Assembly (NCBI GenBank): GCA_036936605.1
Contig: JAUPFV010000001.1
Coordinates: forward strand, 244,526,925 to 244,590,924
From: Limnanthes douglasii subsp. nivea
Taxonomy: Eukaryota > Streptophyta > Magnoliopsida > Brassicales > Limnanthaceae
Length of the DNA stretch: 64,000 nt
Direction of reading: 5' to 3'
Positions 55,425-64,000 of this stretch are shown here, in pieces. Made by a program: the position numbers and the translations under genes. How positions within the stretch are numbered: position 1 is the stretch's first letter; the number at the start of each line of letters is the position of its first letter. The notes beneath the pieces are model-generated. The model had not been told where the DNA came from. It did no database searches and saw only the letters and a program-made list of their open reading frames with translations.

Positions 55425-55529
55425 TCTTCATATATAAGTAAGAACAACCCGATCTCAGCACTAGTATACCATTGATCATTCTCATGTTTAACCTATGTGG
55501 GATGTGGGACTTCGGTCGCCACCCTAACA
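55425..55529 (-). repeat. TRIM LTR copy 2, internally deleted (105 bp)
   Basis: The first ~30 bp (GTTGGGAATATGGG block) and an internal ~100 bp (from CTAGTAT to ACCATTGATC) are missing relative to the other copies. The PBS next to it reads ACTCTGATACC (plus ~55414-55424). Confidence 0.8.
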
Positions 55530-55852
55530 AATCTTCCTCTCGAACAAAGTACTATTTAGGCTCCTCTCAATTGATTTTAATCTGCCCACTCTAATCAGAC
55601 TGGGTCTACCTGAACCATAGAGACACTATGGATGTAGCTGCTCACCTCATATTAGACCACTATGTCTTGTTCCATAGTATCACTCTTCACTCTAATCAAG
55701 TACCACCGTTTGATGAGCCATGAGCACTCCGAACTAGGATCTCTAGAGCAGCTAATTTACCTTGAGTTAGGCTTGTTGGTTCATCATGTTCGGCATCTGA
55801 GAATTTTCACCACCATCGCGTTTTGTCTGGGCCTGGAGCTCTGATACCATTT

Positions 55853-56083
55853 TGTTGGGAATATGGGTATCGCATATTCTGTCTTCATATATAAGGAAAA
55901 ACAACTCGATCTTAGCACTAGTATGATATTGTCCGCTTTGGCACCTGAAGGTCCACGCGGCTTTGCTTTTGGTGCACTTCCAAAAGGCCGCATATAAGTT
56001 GAGATATGTTCTTAATTATATACCATTGATCATTCTCATGTTTAACCGATGTAGGATGTGGGACTTAGGTAGCCACCCTAACA
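55853..56083 (-). repeat. TRIM LTR copy 3 (231 bp)
   Basis: Full-length; perfect Met-type PBS (GCTCTGATACCA, plus 55838-55849) three bases to its left. Confidence 0.88.
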
Positions 56084-56406
56084 AATCCTCCTCTCGAACA
56101 AAAGACCAGTTTTTCCTCTTCTCAATTGACTTCTTTCCGATCACTCTAATCAGGTTGGATTTACCTAAACCATAGAGGCACTACGGATGTAGCTGCTCAC
56201 CTCCTATAAGACCATTATGTTTTGTTCCTTAGCGTGACTCTTCACTCCAATCAAGTACCACCGCTTGATGATCCACGGGCGCTCTGAACTAGGATATCTT
56301 GTACAGACCATTCACTTTGAGACTAGGCTTGTTGGTTCATCATGTTTAGCGTCTAAGAATTTCACCACCATCGTGTATGGTCTGGGCTTGAAGCTCTAGC
56401 ACCATT

Positions 56407-56637
56407 TGTTGTGAATATGTGTACTGCATATTCCATCTTCGTATATAAGTACAGACAATCCGATCTGCATACTAGTATGATATTGTCCGCTTTGGTACAC
56501 GAAGGCCCGCACAACTTTGTTTTTGGTCCACTTCCATAAAACCTCATATTAGTTGAGATATTTTCTTACTTATATACCATTGATCTTTCCCATGTTTAGT
56601 AAATATGGGGTGTGGGACTTAGGTCGCCACCCTAACA
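56407..56637 (-). repeat. TRIM LTR copy 4 (231 bp)
   Basis: Full-length; PBS GCTCTAGCACCA (plus 56393-56404) with two mismatches. Confidence 0.86.
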
Positions 56638-56956
56638 AATTCTCCTCTCGAATAAAGTACTACTTAGCCTCCTCTCAATTGACTTTCATCCGCACTCTAA
56701 TCAGGTTGGGGCTACCTGAACCAAAGAGGCACTACAGATGTTACTGCTCACCTCCTATTAGATTACAACTGTCTTATTTCTTCGAGTCACACTCCAATCA
56801 AGTATCACCTGCTTGATGAGCCACAGGCACTCTGAACTAGGATCTCTAGAGCAGCTCATTCACCTTGAGCTAGGCTTGTTGGTTCATCATGTTCGAAGTC
56901 TACTAAGGATTTTATCTACATCGCATTCCGTCTGGGTGTGGTGCTCTAATACCATT

Positions 56957-57162
56957 AGTTGGGAATATGGGTACCGCATATACCTCGATCTCAGCACTAG
57001 TATGATATTGTCCGCTTTGGCACCCGAAGGCCCACACAACTTTACTTTTGGTCAATTTCCAAAAGGCCTCACACTAGTTGAGGTATGTTCTTACTTATAT
57101 ACCATTGATCATTCCCATGTTTGATCGATGTTAGATGTGGGGCTTTGTTCACCACCCTAACA
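56957..57162 (-). repeat. TRIM LTR copy 5 (206 bp)
   Basis: A short deletion after GGTACCGCATAT removes ~25 bp; PBS GCTCTAATACCA (plus 56943-56954) with one mismatch. It ends at the array's right TSD. Confidence 0.85.
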
Positions 57163-57307
57163 GTTTTGTTAAATGACTATTGAGATTTAGTGGATGGATT
57201 AACTATTTTTAATGTTTGTTAGTTAACATCTGATTTAACAAATTCACTATAATGATTTTATACACATTCACTAGAATGTTTTAAAAATCTACATACAAAC
57301 ATATATC

Positions 57308-57358
57308 CTTAAAAGATAATAGATAATTTAATATATCTATTGTACATTATCTTTTAAG
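57308..57358. repeat. Perfect 13-bp inverted repeat
   Basis: CTTAAAAGATAAT (57308-57320) and ATTATCTTTTAAG (57346-57358) can pair with a 25-nt loop. AT-rich and possibly a small MITE remnant. Confidence 0.5.
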
Positions 57359-57364
57359 AAAAAT

Positions 57365-58536
57365 AAAGAAAGACAGTTAGACTTTTATTACTATTTCGAA
57401 AGATAAGTAAAATAGTTATAAATGTCTTTATATATAAACACAGACATCAACAGCAAATAAAAAAATAACGATGTAGGATACAAAAATAATATAAAAAGAC
57501 TATATATGCTAACAGCCATTCTCAAACTCATGATGGCTTAGAGAGAAGCACGGGAGTTTTTCAAGAAAAGAAAGATTATGTGGGTCTTTGTGAAGAAATC
57601 TACGATTTGTCTTCAATCTTCAAATGATCTTCAACGACCTTCGCAAACGATTTTAAAATGAACTTTACACGACATATTCTTCATATATTTCAAACAGTTT
57701 AGTTTTCATATCTTTCAAACAGTTTCTTCTTCACATCATCACACATCTTCTTCTTCATATTTCTTCAACCATATCTCAATTCCCAATCTAAAATATAAAA
57801 TATCCAATCTCAAATCTCAAATCTTCAGTTTGAAATACTGGATTTCAAGTTTTCAATTCCATATTCAAATTCAATCTCAAACCGTAAATCTCAAATCGCA
57901 AAACTCCAAAATGAAATCAATATCTAAACACAAAATGAAATCCAAACGAAAAATGTTGATCTAAGCAAACATTAGACATAATCCAAACATCAAACAAAAT
58001 CTAAACACCAAAACAAAATCCAAATGTCAAATAAAAATACAAAATCTAAAACTAAATCCAATATTAAATCCAAATTAAAATATAATTTCCAATCAAAATC
58101 AAAATCAAAATCAAAATCAAAATCAAAATCAAAATCAAAATCAAAATCAAAATCAAAATCAAAATCAAAATCGAATTACGATATTAGCAACAAAAATATT
58201 GCATTGTTCGAGTACCGATTTATTTGGAACCGTAGCACCAAATCACAATCCAATCGGTCAGATTGAAGGATTAGATATCTCAATTAGGTATATTTTACGT
58301 ATGCACACAATATATCCGAAAACCAAAAAATTTCTTCTTCTGCAACACAAAAATTTAAAGTTAAAAATCTAAACTTATGCTCTAATATCATATAAAAAAA
58401 ACCAGATTAAATTTATTGTTATATAACAAAATAAATACAATAATTTAAAAAAATCTACATATATAAATACTAATAGCAAATAAAAAATAACGATACGAGT
58501 TATAGTTATAATATAAAAAACGTACATGTGCCAACA
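57365..58536 (-). mobile_element. Probable TRIM-like element (~1.17 kb), old
   Basis: Two diverged direct repeats (~57365-57514 and ~58391-58536) share AATAGC/CAGC-AAATAAAAAATAACGAT words and end GCTAACA and GCCAACA. The minus-strand PBS-like TGATATTAGAGC (plus 58379-58390, matching TGGTATCAGAGC at ten of twelve positions) lies next to the right repeat. CTTTT is found at 57351-57355 and 58537-58541, a possible 5-bp TSD. The internal part has no coding frame and holds a large (AAAATC)n tract. Confidence 0.45.
58093..58172 (+). repeat. (AAAATC)n hexanucleotide microsatellite
   Basis: About 13 perfect AAAATC units, with degenerate ATCCAAA/AAATCTCAA units on the left back to ~57780. The Lys-Ser repeat frame across it is an artefact. 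Confidence 0.95.
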
Positions 58537-58749
58537 CTTTTAATATTTAGTTTTGATTTACCTTTTTACACAACGTGTACTTTTGTCGCTTTTGCAATTT
58601 GGATTTTAGGTTCATATTAGTAAAGGTCCATATTAGAAATTTGTATTTCATTTGAATTTTTTATTTACCAAACTTAACCAGATAAAGTGAAAATCTATCA
58701 AAAATATTCAAATTAATAAACATTTTTGTGTATTAAATTTTAGATGTAT

Positions 58750-59103
58750 TGTTATTAATTTTTTATACAATTAACACAAAATGACTCAGGTACAGAACAT
58801 ATGTGAAGGAAAAATTTGAATGAACACAAGATTTAACGTGGTTCGAAAATTGTCTGCATCCGCGGGCGCCAATAGAGAAAAGAGTTTCACTATGATATAA
58901 AAGGTTACAGATTTCAGATTGTCTTTTTGTGTAGTCCTAGTAGTCTATTTATAAGGAATTAATAGACTTACTGGATAGTGAATCTAATGGGCTCATAGAC
59001 TCTTTTAAGAAAATCATTCATTATATTACAGCTTGTCAATGACACAAAACTGTACCGTCGAACACGGTACACTATCAAGGCACTATTCGACTCATTTATA
59101 GCA
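58750..59103 (-). repeat. 3' LTR of the copia element (354 bp)
   Basis: TGTTATTAATT...TTTATAGCA on the plus strand. The minus-strand polypurine tract CGAGGGGGAGATTT (plus 59104-59117) abuts it. Confidence 0.93.
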
Positions 59104-59159
59104 AATCTCCCCCTCGAGGCGAATATCCTTTCTTCACTATCAACAAAGAAACTTGTCTT

Positions 59160-61420
59160 CTTCTGACTCCCCAAATGCCCCTAAGGCATTCACTCTATAC
59201 TGCGAACACCAATCCAGTTTAGGTACCCCCTGAACTTTCGAACTAATACTGTCTAGGTCATTATATCTGTTGGATTATCGTGTGTAGACACTTTCTTCAC
59301 ATCAACAATTCCCTTTGATATTATATCACGAATAAAATGATACCTGACATTTATGTACTTTGTGCGCTCATGGTACATCTGGTTCCCTGTAAGGTGTAAG
59401 GCGCTTTGACTGTCACAAAACACTTTTGTAGTAGTCCTATCTAAGCCCAAATCTGCCACCAAACCTTGCAACCATATTACCTCTTTAACTGCTTCTGTTA
59501 CCGTCATGTACTTTGCCTCTGTTGTAGACAAAGCTACAGTATCTTGCAACTGTATTTTCCAACTGATCGCACTCCCAGCTAGAGTAAATACATATCCTGT
59601 CAGAGATCTTCTTTTATCCATATCACCTGAAAAATCGGAATCAACAAAACCAACCAATGATCCTGCAACATCATTCAGCGATTCACCAATATCGATCTTG
59701 TTAAAAGTTAAGCCAACGTTCACAGTATTCTTAAAATACCGAAGTATCCATTTCATTGTCTGCCAGTGTTCTTTCCCAAGACATCCTATGTACCTGCGAA
59801 CTACACTAACCGCATGTGAAATATCAGGACGTGTGCATACCATAGCATACATGATACTACCAACTGCACTTGCATATGGAACCTTCGACATTTGTTCCAA
59901 CTCAGCATCGTCCTTGGCTGCTCCTACTGCAGACAACTTGAAATGAGTAGCAAAAGGAATGCTAACTGCTTTAGCATCAAACATATTGAATCTTTGTAAC
60001 ACTTTCTCAATATAGCTTCGTTGAGACAAGTGTAATGATCCTAAATTTCTGTTACTGATAATCTCCATACCAAGAATTTTCTTTACTCTACCCAGATCTT
60101 TCATCTCAAACTCGGCACTACGCTGCTTCTTTAACTGCACAATGTCTGACATACTACAAGGAGCAATAAGCATATCATCCACATACAACAATAAGTAAAC
60201 ATAAGAATCATCTGACATCTTTTGATGATACACACAACTATCATATGGACTCCTCGTGAACTCTTTTGACACCATGAATGTATCAAAATGTTTGTACCAT
60301 TGCCTAGGTGACTGTTTTAAACCATACAGTCACTTTTTCCGCAGACAAACTTTGTCATCCCTATTAGGTTCGATAAATCCCTCTGGTTGTCTCATGTAGA
60401 TTTTCTCCTCCAATTCACCATGTAGAAACGCAGTCTTCACATCCAACTACTCAAGCTCTAAATCTTGCAAAACTACTATGGCTAACAAAACTCGAATCGA
60501 ACTATGCTTCACCACTAGAGAAAACACTTCATTGAAATCGATTCATTCCCTTTGAGTAAAACCCTTAACGACCAGTCTTGCTTTGAATCGAGATACCTCA
60601 ACCCCTGGATTACCTTCCTTTTTCTTGAACACCCATTTACTACCTACTATCTTTAGTCCTTTCGGCAAGTCAACAAGCTTCCATGTTTGATTCTTATGAA
60701 GAGATTCAATCTCTTCCCCCATAGCACCAATTCATCGATCTGCCTATGAACTCGCTATAGCTTCTCTGGAGCTACTAGGTTCATGCATCTCAACTTCTTC
60801 TGCAATTGACAGAGCATATGCAACTAGATTCACATGCCTTTTTAGAAGTCTAATATCTCTTCTTTCTCCCCCCAATGGTATGCTATAAGGTTGTTGTTCT
60901 GGTTCATGCGCATCATCGTCACTATCATCTGATGTTGACGCTTCACCTCCTGATTCTGGATCCACCTCAAAACCACTTGAATTGTTAGACCTGCTAGGAA
61001 CTGATTCTACTTCAAACTCCACATGTTTACTCACAACCGATCCTGATTCGACCATTTCTCCTACTTTATTCTGACTATCTATCAAAGCAAACTTATTAAT
61101 TGTAACGTCCCTACTGATGAGAAAACTTGGAGACTTTGGAGAGGTACACCATAACCTATATCCCTTCACTCCAGTAGCATATCCTAGAAATATGCACCTT
61201 TTTACCCTCGACTCAAGCTTACTATCTCTCACATGAGCATACGCAGGACAACTGAACACCCTCAAATTTTCATAATCAACCGACGATCCAGACCAAATCT
61301 CAAAAGGAATTTTACAATCAATAGCCGTTGATGAAGACCGATTCACCAAGTAACACGCTGTATTGATAACTTAAGCCTAAAAATCACTTCCCACACCGGA
61401 ATGCGAGAGCATACTTCGTG
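59160..61420 (-). pseudogene. copia reverse transcriptase and RNase H region
   Basis: The minus-strand RT core is open at 60275-59253: YVYLLLYVDDMLIAPCS holds the YVDD catalytic motif, followed by FEMKDLGRVKKILGMEI and the RNase H (FVDSDFSGDMDKRRSLTGYV, STTEAKYMTVTEAVKEVIWL, FCDSQSALHLTGN). TAG at 59253-59255 ends it at NPTDIMT, a position usually occupied by Lys; sequence beyond still resembles the family C-terminus. The 5' half of RT (60276-60744) is cut by stops. The integrase C-terminal part and linker are open at 61349-60744 (IPFEIWSGSSVDYENLRVFS, then an acidic SDDSDDDAHEPEQQ hinge). Confidence 0.9.
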
Positions 61421-62350
61421 CATTGTCACAAAAAAAATTTGTTCATTCTTTCTGCGACTCCATTCTGTTGTGGTTTTCTTGAATAAGTGCGATGGCGCAC
61501 TATTTCCTCAGCTTCGCAAAACTCGTTGAACTCACGATTGCAATATTCTAACCCATTATCTGTCCTAAGACGTTTGATTTTTCTTCCTGTTTGATTCTCA
61601 ATCATCGTCTTCCATTTGACAAAGTTTGAATATGCCTCATCGTTCATTTTCAAAAATTACACCCACACCATCCTTGAATAATCGTCAATCAAACTCATGT
61701 AGTATCTGGCTCCGCTCTTGGATGGAATTATATTTGGACCCCAAAGATCTGAGTGAATGTAGTCCACTGTCCCTTTAGTCTTTCTTATAGCCGATTTGCT
61801 GAATTTGACTCTAGTTTGTTTACCAAACACACAGTGCTCACAAAATCCCAATGATTCTGCTTTATACCCTTTCAACAAATATCTATTTCCCAAAACAGCT
61901 AATCCTCTATCACTCATGTAACCAAGAAGCCAATGTCACAACTTATTTTGATCCTTCCTACTTTGGCTATTACTCCCTGATGATGATACTGCACATCGCC
62001 CATAACAACACTCCCCTGGAGAATGTAAAGACCCTTCTGCAAACCGCCTTTCATGCATACCATTGAGCCTTTTGTCACTTTGATTACACCGTCTTCTGCA
62101 TGATACTTGTAACCCCGAGAGTCTAGAGTCCCAAGAGAAATCAGGGTTCTCTTCAACCCAGGAACATGCCATCATGTCAAGATTCTAACAACCCCGTCAA
62201 ACATTCTAATTCTGACGTTACCAATACCACCAACAGTCAACGAATAATTGTTTTCTAAATAGACAGTTCCCTGCATTGGCTTGTAAGTATCGAATCACTG
62301 CTTGAACTGACACATGTGATATGTAGCGCCTGTATTGAGTACCCAATAGT
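61420..62350 (-). pseudogene. copia protease and integrase region
   Basis: A decayed protease core (NYWVLNTGATYHM, where the usual D-S/T-G reads N-T-G) lies at ~62345-62300. GAG-pre-integrase wording follows (LISLGTLDSRGYKY, ~62155-62100). The integrase core has HSDLWGP (first Asp, ~61762), LRTDNGLEY (second Asp, ~61563) and PQQNGVAERMN (Glu, ~61475). Stops near 61914, 61655 and 61425 separate the pieces. The loss of the protease Asp suggests processing was lost as well. Confidence 0.87.
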
Positions 62351-62384
62351 TTTTCCCAAAGTTTGAACTCACGGACAATACATC

Positions 62385-63189
62385 TCATCTACCACTGTTT
62401 TCACTATCGTCGGAATCGTTCACACATTCAACAATGTTTGCTGCATTTTCCTTTTGGTTTCCCTTCTTACGATTCACTTTCGGGAAATCTCTCCGATAAT
62501 GACCCTGCTCACCGCATTCATAACATTTTGAGTGCTTTACCTTTGACTTAGACCTCCGGTTCTTCCTTCTTAAAGAACTCGTTTTGCTTCTAGATCTTCC
62601 CCTAGTATTAAGACCTTCCCCTTCAGCTTGATTTTCTGGCTGCAACTGTCTCATCTCCTTTAATTTTAGTGCCCCTTTGACATCTGCTAGCGATAAACAT
62701 AATGGTATCTACGAAGTTTTCATAGGGAGCTGGTAACGATCTCAATACAAACAAAGCTTGATCCTCATCCTCAATATTGATATCTATATTCTCCAAGTCC
62801 ATTATAATTGATTTAAAATTATCTAAGTGCTCTGTTATGGACATACCTTCTTTCAATCTGAAATCATACAAACGTTTCTTCAAGTATAATCGGTTTACTA
62901 TTGATTTCTCTGAGTAAAGATCTCCTAAATTTTTCCATACGCAAGCAGCAGTCTTCTCACCACTAATCTCGCAAAGCACATTGTCTTTCACACTCATTAA
63001 AATCCAGCACAAAGCCCTTTCTTGAAGATTTTGTTTATCATCTTCTTTCATCTCTTCTGGTAACTTATTCTCTACAGCCTTCCACAGCCCTTGCAGTATC
63101 AATAAATTTATCAGTTTAATCTTCCACAACGCAAAGCTAGATCCCCCATCAAATTTTTCAATCATGTATTTTGTTGCTGTAGACGCCAT
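62385..63189 (-). pseudogene. copia gag with altered zinc knuckle
   Basis: The ATG at 63189 opens 188 codons to 62623 (MASTATKYMIEKFDGG, KLINLLILQGLWKAVENK, then LKEGMSITEHLDNFKSIIMD and DQALFVLRSLPAPYENFVDT), the UBN2/Retrotran_gag fold of copia capsid. A frame change joins 62654-62385, which has a basic stretch (SRSKTSSLRRKNRRSKSKVK) and a zinc knuckle CYECGEQGHYRRDF, in which the last zinc-binding Cys is replaced by Phe. The frame then stays open to an NDSDDSENSGR end. Confidence 0.92.
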
Positions 63190-63222
63190 TGTGAAGCCCT
63201 AATTGCTAAAGCCTTAATTTCA

Positions 63223-63241
63223 CCACGTGGCTCTGATACCA
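63223..63241 (-). promoter_or_regulatory. Primer-binding site (initiator tRNA-Met) of the copia element
   Basis: TGGTATCAGAGCCACGTGG on the minus strand lies four bases inside the 5' LTR. The TGGTATCAGAGC core is a perfect match to the plant Met-tRNA primer site. Confidence 0.95.
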
Positions 63242-63245
63242 ATTT

Positions 63246-63599
63246 TGTTATAAAATTTCTATGCAATTATCACAAAATAGCTCAAGCACAGAACATATGT
63301 GAAGGAAAAACTTGAATGAACACAAGATTTAACGTAGTTCGAAAATTGTCTACGTCCACGGGCGCCACCAGAGAAAAGAGTTTCACTATGATAAAAAAGG
63401 TTACAGATTTCAGATTGTCTTTTTGTGTAGTCCTAGTAGTCTATTTATAGGGAATTAATAGACTTACTGGACAGTGGACCAAATGGGCTCATAGACTCTT
63501 TTAAAAAAATCATCCATTGTATTACAGTTTGTCAATGGCACAAAACTGTACCATCGAACCCGGTAGACTATCAAAACACAATTCAACTCATTCATAACA
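63246..63599 (-). repeat. 5' LTR of the copia element (354 bp)
   Basis: TGTTATAAAATT...TTCATAACA on the plus strand, the same length as its partner. The minus-strand CCCTATAAATAGACTAC (plus ~63446-63462) is a good TATA box for leftward transcription. Confidence 0.93.
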
Positions 63600-63604
63600 T
63601 GTAT

Positions 63605-64000
63605 TACATGTATAAATATTTTAATCTTTAAGTGTATTAATTTTTGGTAAGTGAATGATTATTGGTAGTTCAATTCTTTTCACGGGAAAAATTTACTGAT
63701 TTTGACAAATAGCCAGATCCTTAAAAGGGTTAGAGGATGTTTTATCCTTGTAATTTGGACCTAAAATTTATTATTTTTAAAATAAAATTAATATTATAAA
63801 AAATTACTATAGTCGACAACTTAGATGCCTCTTTAACATTTCATAAATAAACTGTTAGCAAAGTTTTATATATTCGAACAATATGGTGTGCGAGAGGATT
63901 CACTTTGTGGTTTGATTTATTCCATAATTATGAAAGGTTTTTTCTTATTGGAACCACCGCACCCCTACAATAGATAATGGCAAATTATATATATCTTTTA
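63605..64000. other. AT-rich DNA at the right edge
   Basis: No gene or repeat recognised. Confidence 0.5.

Larger units (their letters stand above)
54876..57162 (-). mobile_element. Tandem TRIM array: five LTRs, four internal domains, one TSD
   Basis: LTR-like units lie at 54876-55105, 55425-55529 (internally deleted), 55853-56083, 56407-56637 and 56957-57162. Most start TGTTGGGAATATGG-like and all end CCTAACA-like. Between them are four related ~310-325-bp internal segments without ORFs. Each internal segment borders an LTR with a tRNA-Met primer-binding site on the minus strand (for example TGGTATCAGAGC, plus 55838-55849) and begins on the other side with a purine tract (minus CGAGAGGAGGATT). 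GTTTT flanks the whole array (54871-54875 and 57163-57167), so one 5-bp TSD encloses five LTRs. Confidence 0.9.
58750..63599 (-). mobile_element. Complete Ty1/copia retrotransposon with perfect TSD (4.85 kb)
   Basis: LTRs of 354 bp each (58750-59103 and 63246-63599) enclose one leftward gag-pol region in copia order (gag, protease, integrase, RT, RNase H). TGTAT flanks both sides (58745-58749 and 63600-63604). The Met-type PBS and a GAGGGGGAGATT polypurine tract are in place. I count about 36 differences between the LTRs (~10%), so the insertion is not recent. Several stops break the polyprotein. The gag start (MASTATKYMIEKFDGG) suggests a Tnt1/Tork-like family, tentatively. Confidence 0.96.

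Noticed and set aside
58024..58266. 80-codon frame rich in Lys-Ser repeats
   Set aside because: It is just a translation of the (AAAATC)n microsatellite; no start context or homology.

Overview
The window looks like nuclear DNA of a flowering plant, most likely a eudicot. It is strongly AT-rich, it is packed with nested transposable elements of typical plant families, and it carries one intact host gene, an intronless class I TCP transcription factor of the TCP14/TCP15 type at 51172-52326. There are no prokaryotic operons, no rRNA genes and no CRISPR arrays. The species cannot be named from the sequence alone.

Layout, left to right. 1-~4700: decayed Ty3/gypsy element on the + strand (gag zinc knuckle, RT, RNase H, integrase, probable 3' LTR). 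6071-7953: non-autonomous hAT-like element with a second hAT-like element (6283-6888) inside it and a tRNA-like SINE head (~6922-7010). ~10200-14890: badly decayed L1-type LINE. 14930-15350: three-copy ~160-bp tandem repeat, followed by an unidentified decayed minus-strand coding region (15650-17530). 18570-21044: 2.5-kb hAT derivative with a perfect 8-bp target-site duplication (TSD). 21244-21723: very small LTR element (TRIM). 22476-28623: full-length L1-type LINE with a perfect 15-bp TSD, an intact ORF1 and a lightly broken ORF2. 29278-32898: Mutator-like element with a 9-bp TSD that carries fragments of two host genes (glutaminyl-tRNA synthetase and DCAF1), i.e. a Pack-MULE. 33123-43511: Tat-lineage gypsy element on the minus strand with a second RNase H and a long extra coding region in antisense. 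It sits inside the 5' LTR or leader of another Tat-like element (PBS at 43841). 45990-46330: ~59-bp tandem repeats. 47400-48500: fossil copia pol on the minus strand. 50089-50358: foldback MITE. 51172-52326: the TCP gene. 53637-54053: 417-bp hAT MITE with a perfect TSD. 54876-57162: tandem TRIM array of five LTRs and four internal domains inside one 5-bp TSD. ~57365-58536: another probable TRIM containing an (AAAATC)n tract. 58750-63599: complete Ty1/copia element on the minus strand with a perfect TSD.

The genes do not form a pathway. The biology here is transposon nesting and host-gene capture around a single regulatory gene. Element boundaries were set by finding TSDs and terminal repeats by eye. 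The coding parts of the retroelements are nearly all broken, and ORF1 of the 22.5-28.6 kb LINE is the only intact transposon ORF seen. The best candidates for something new are the Pack-MULE with two captured genes and a 278-bp internal repeat, the TRIM array, the antisense ORF of the Tat element, and the unidentified unit at 14.9-17.8 kb.
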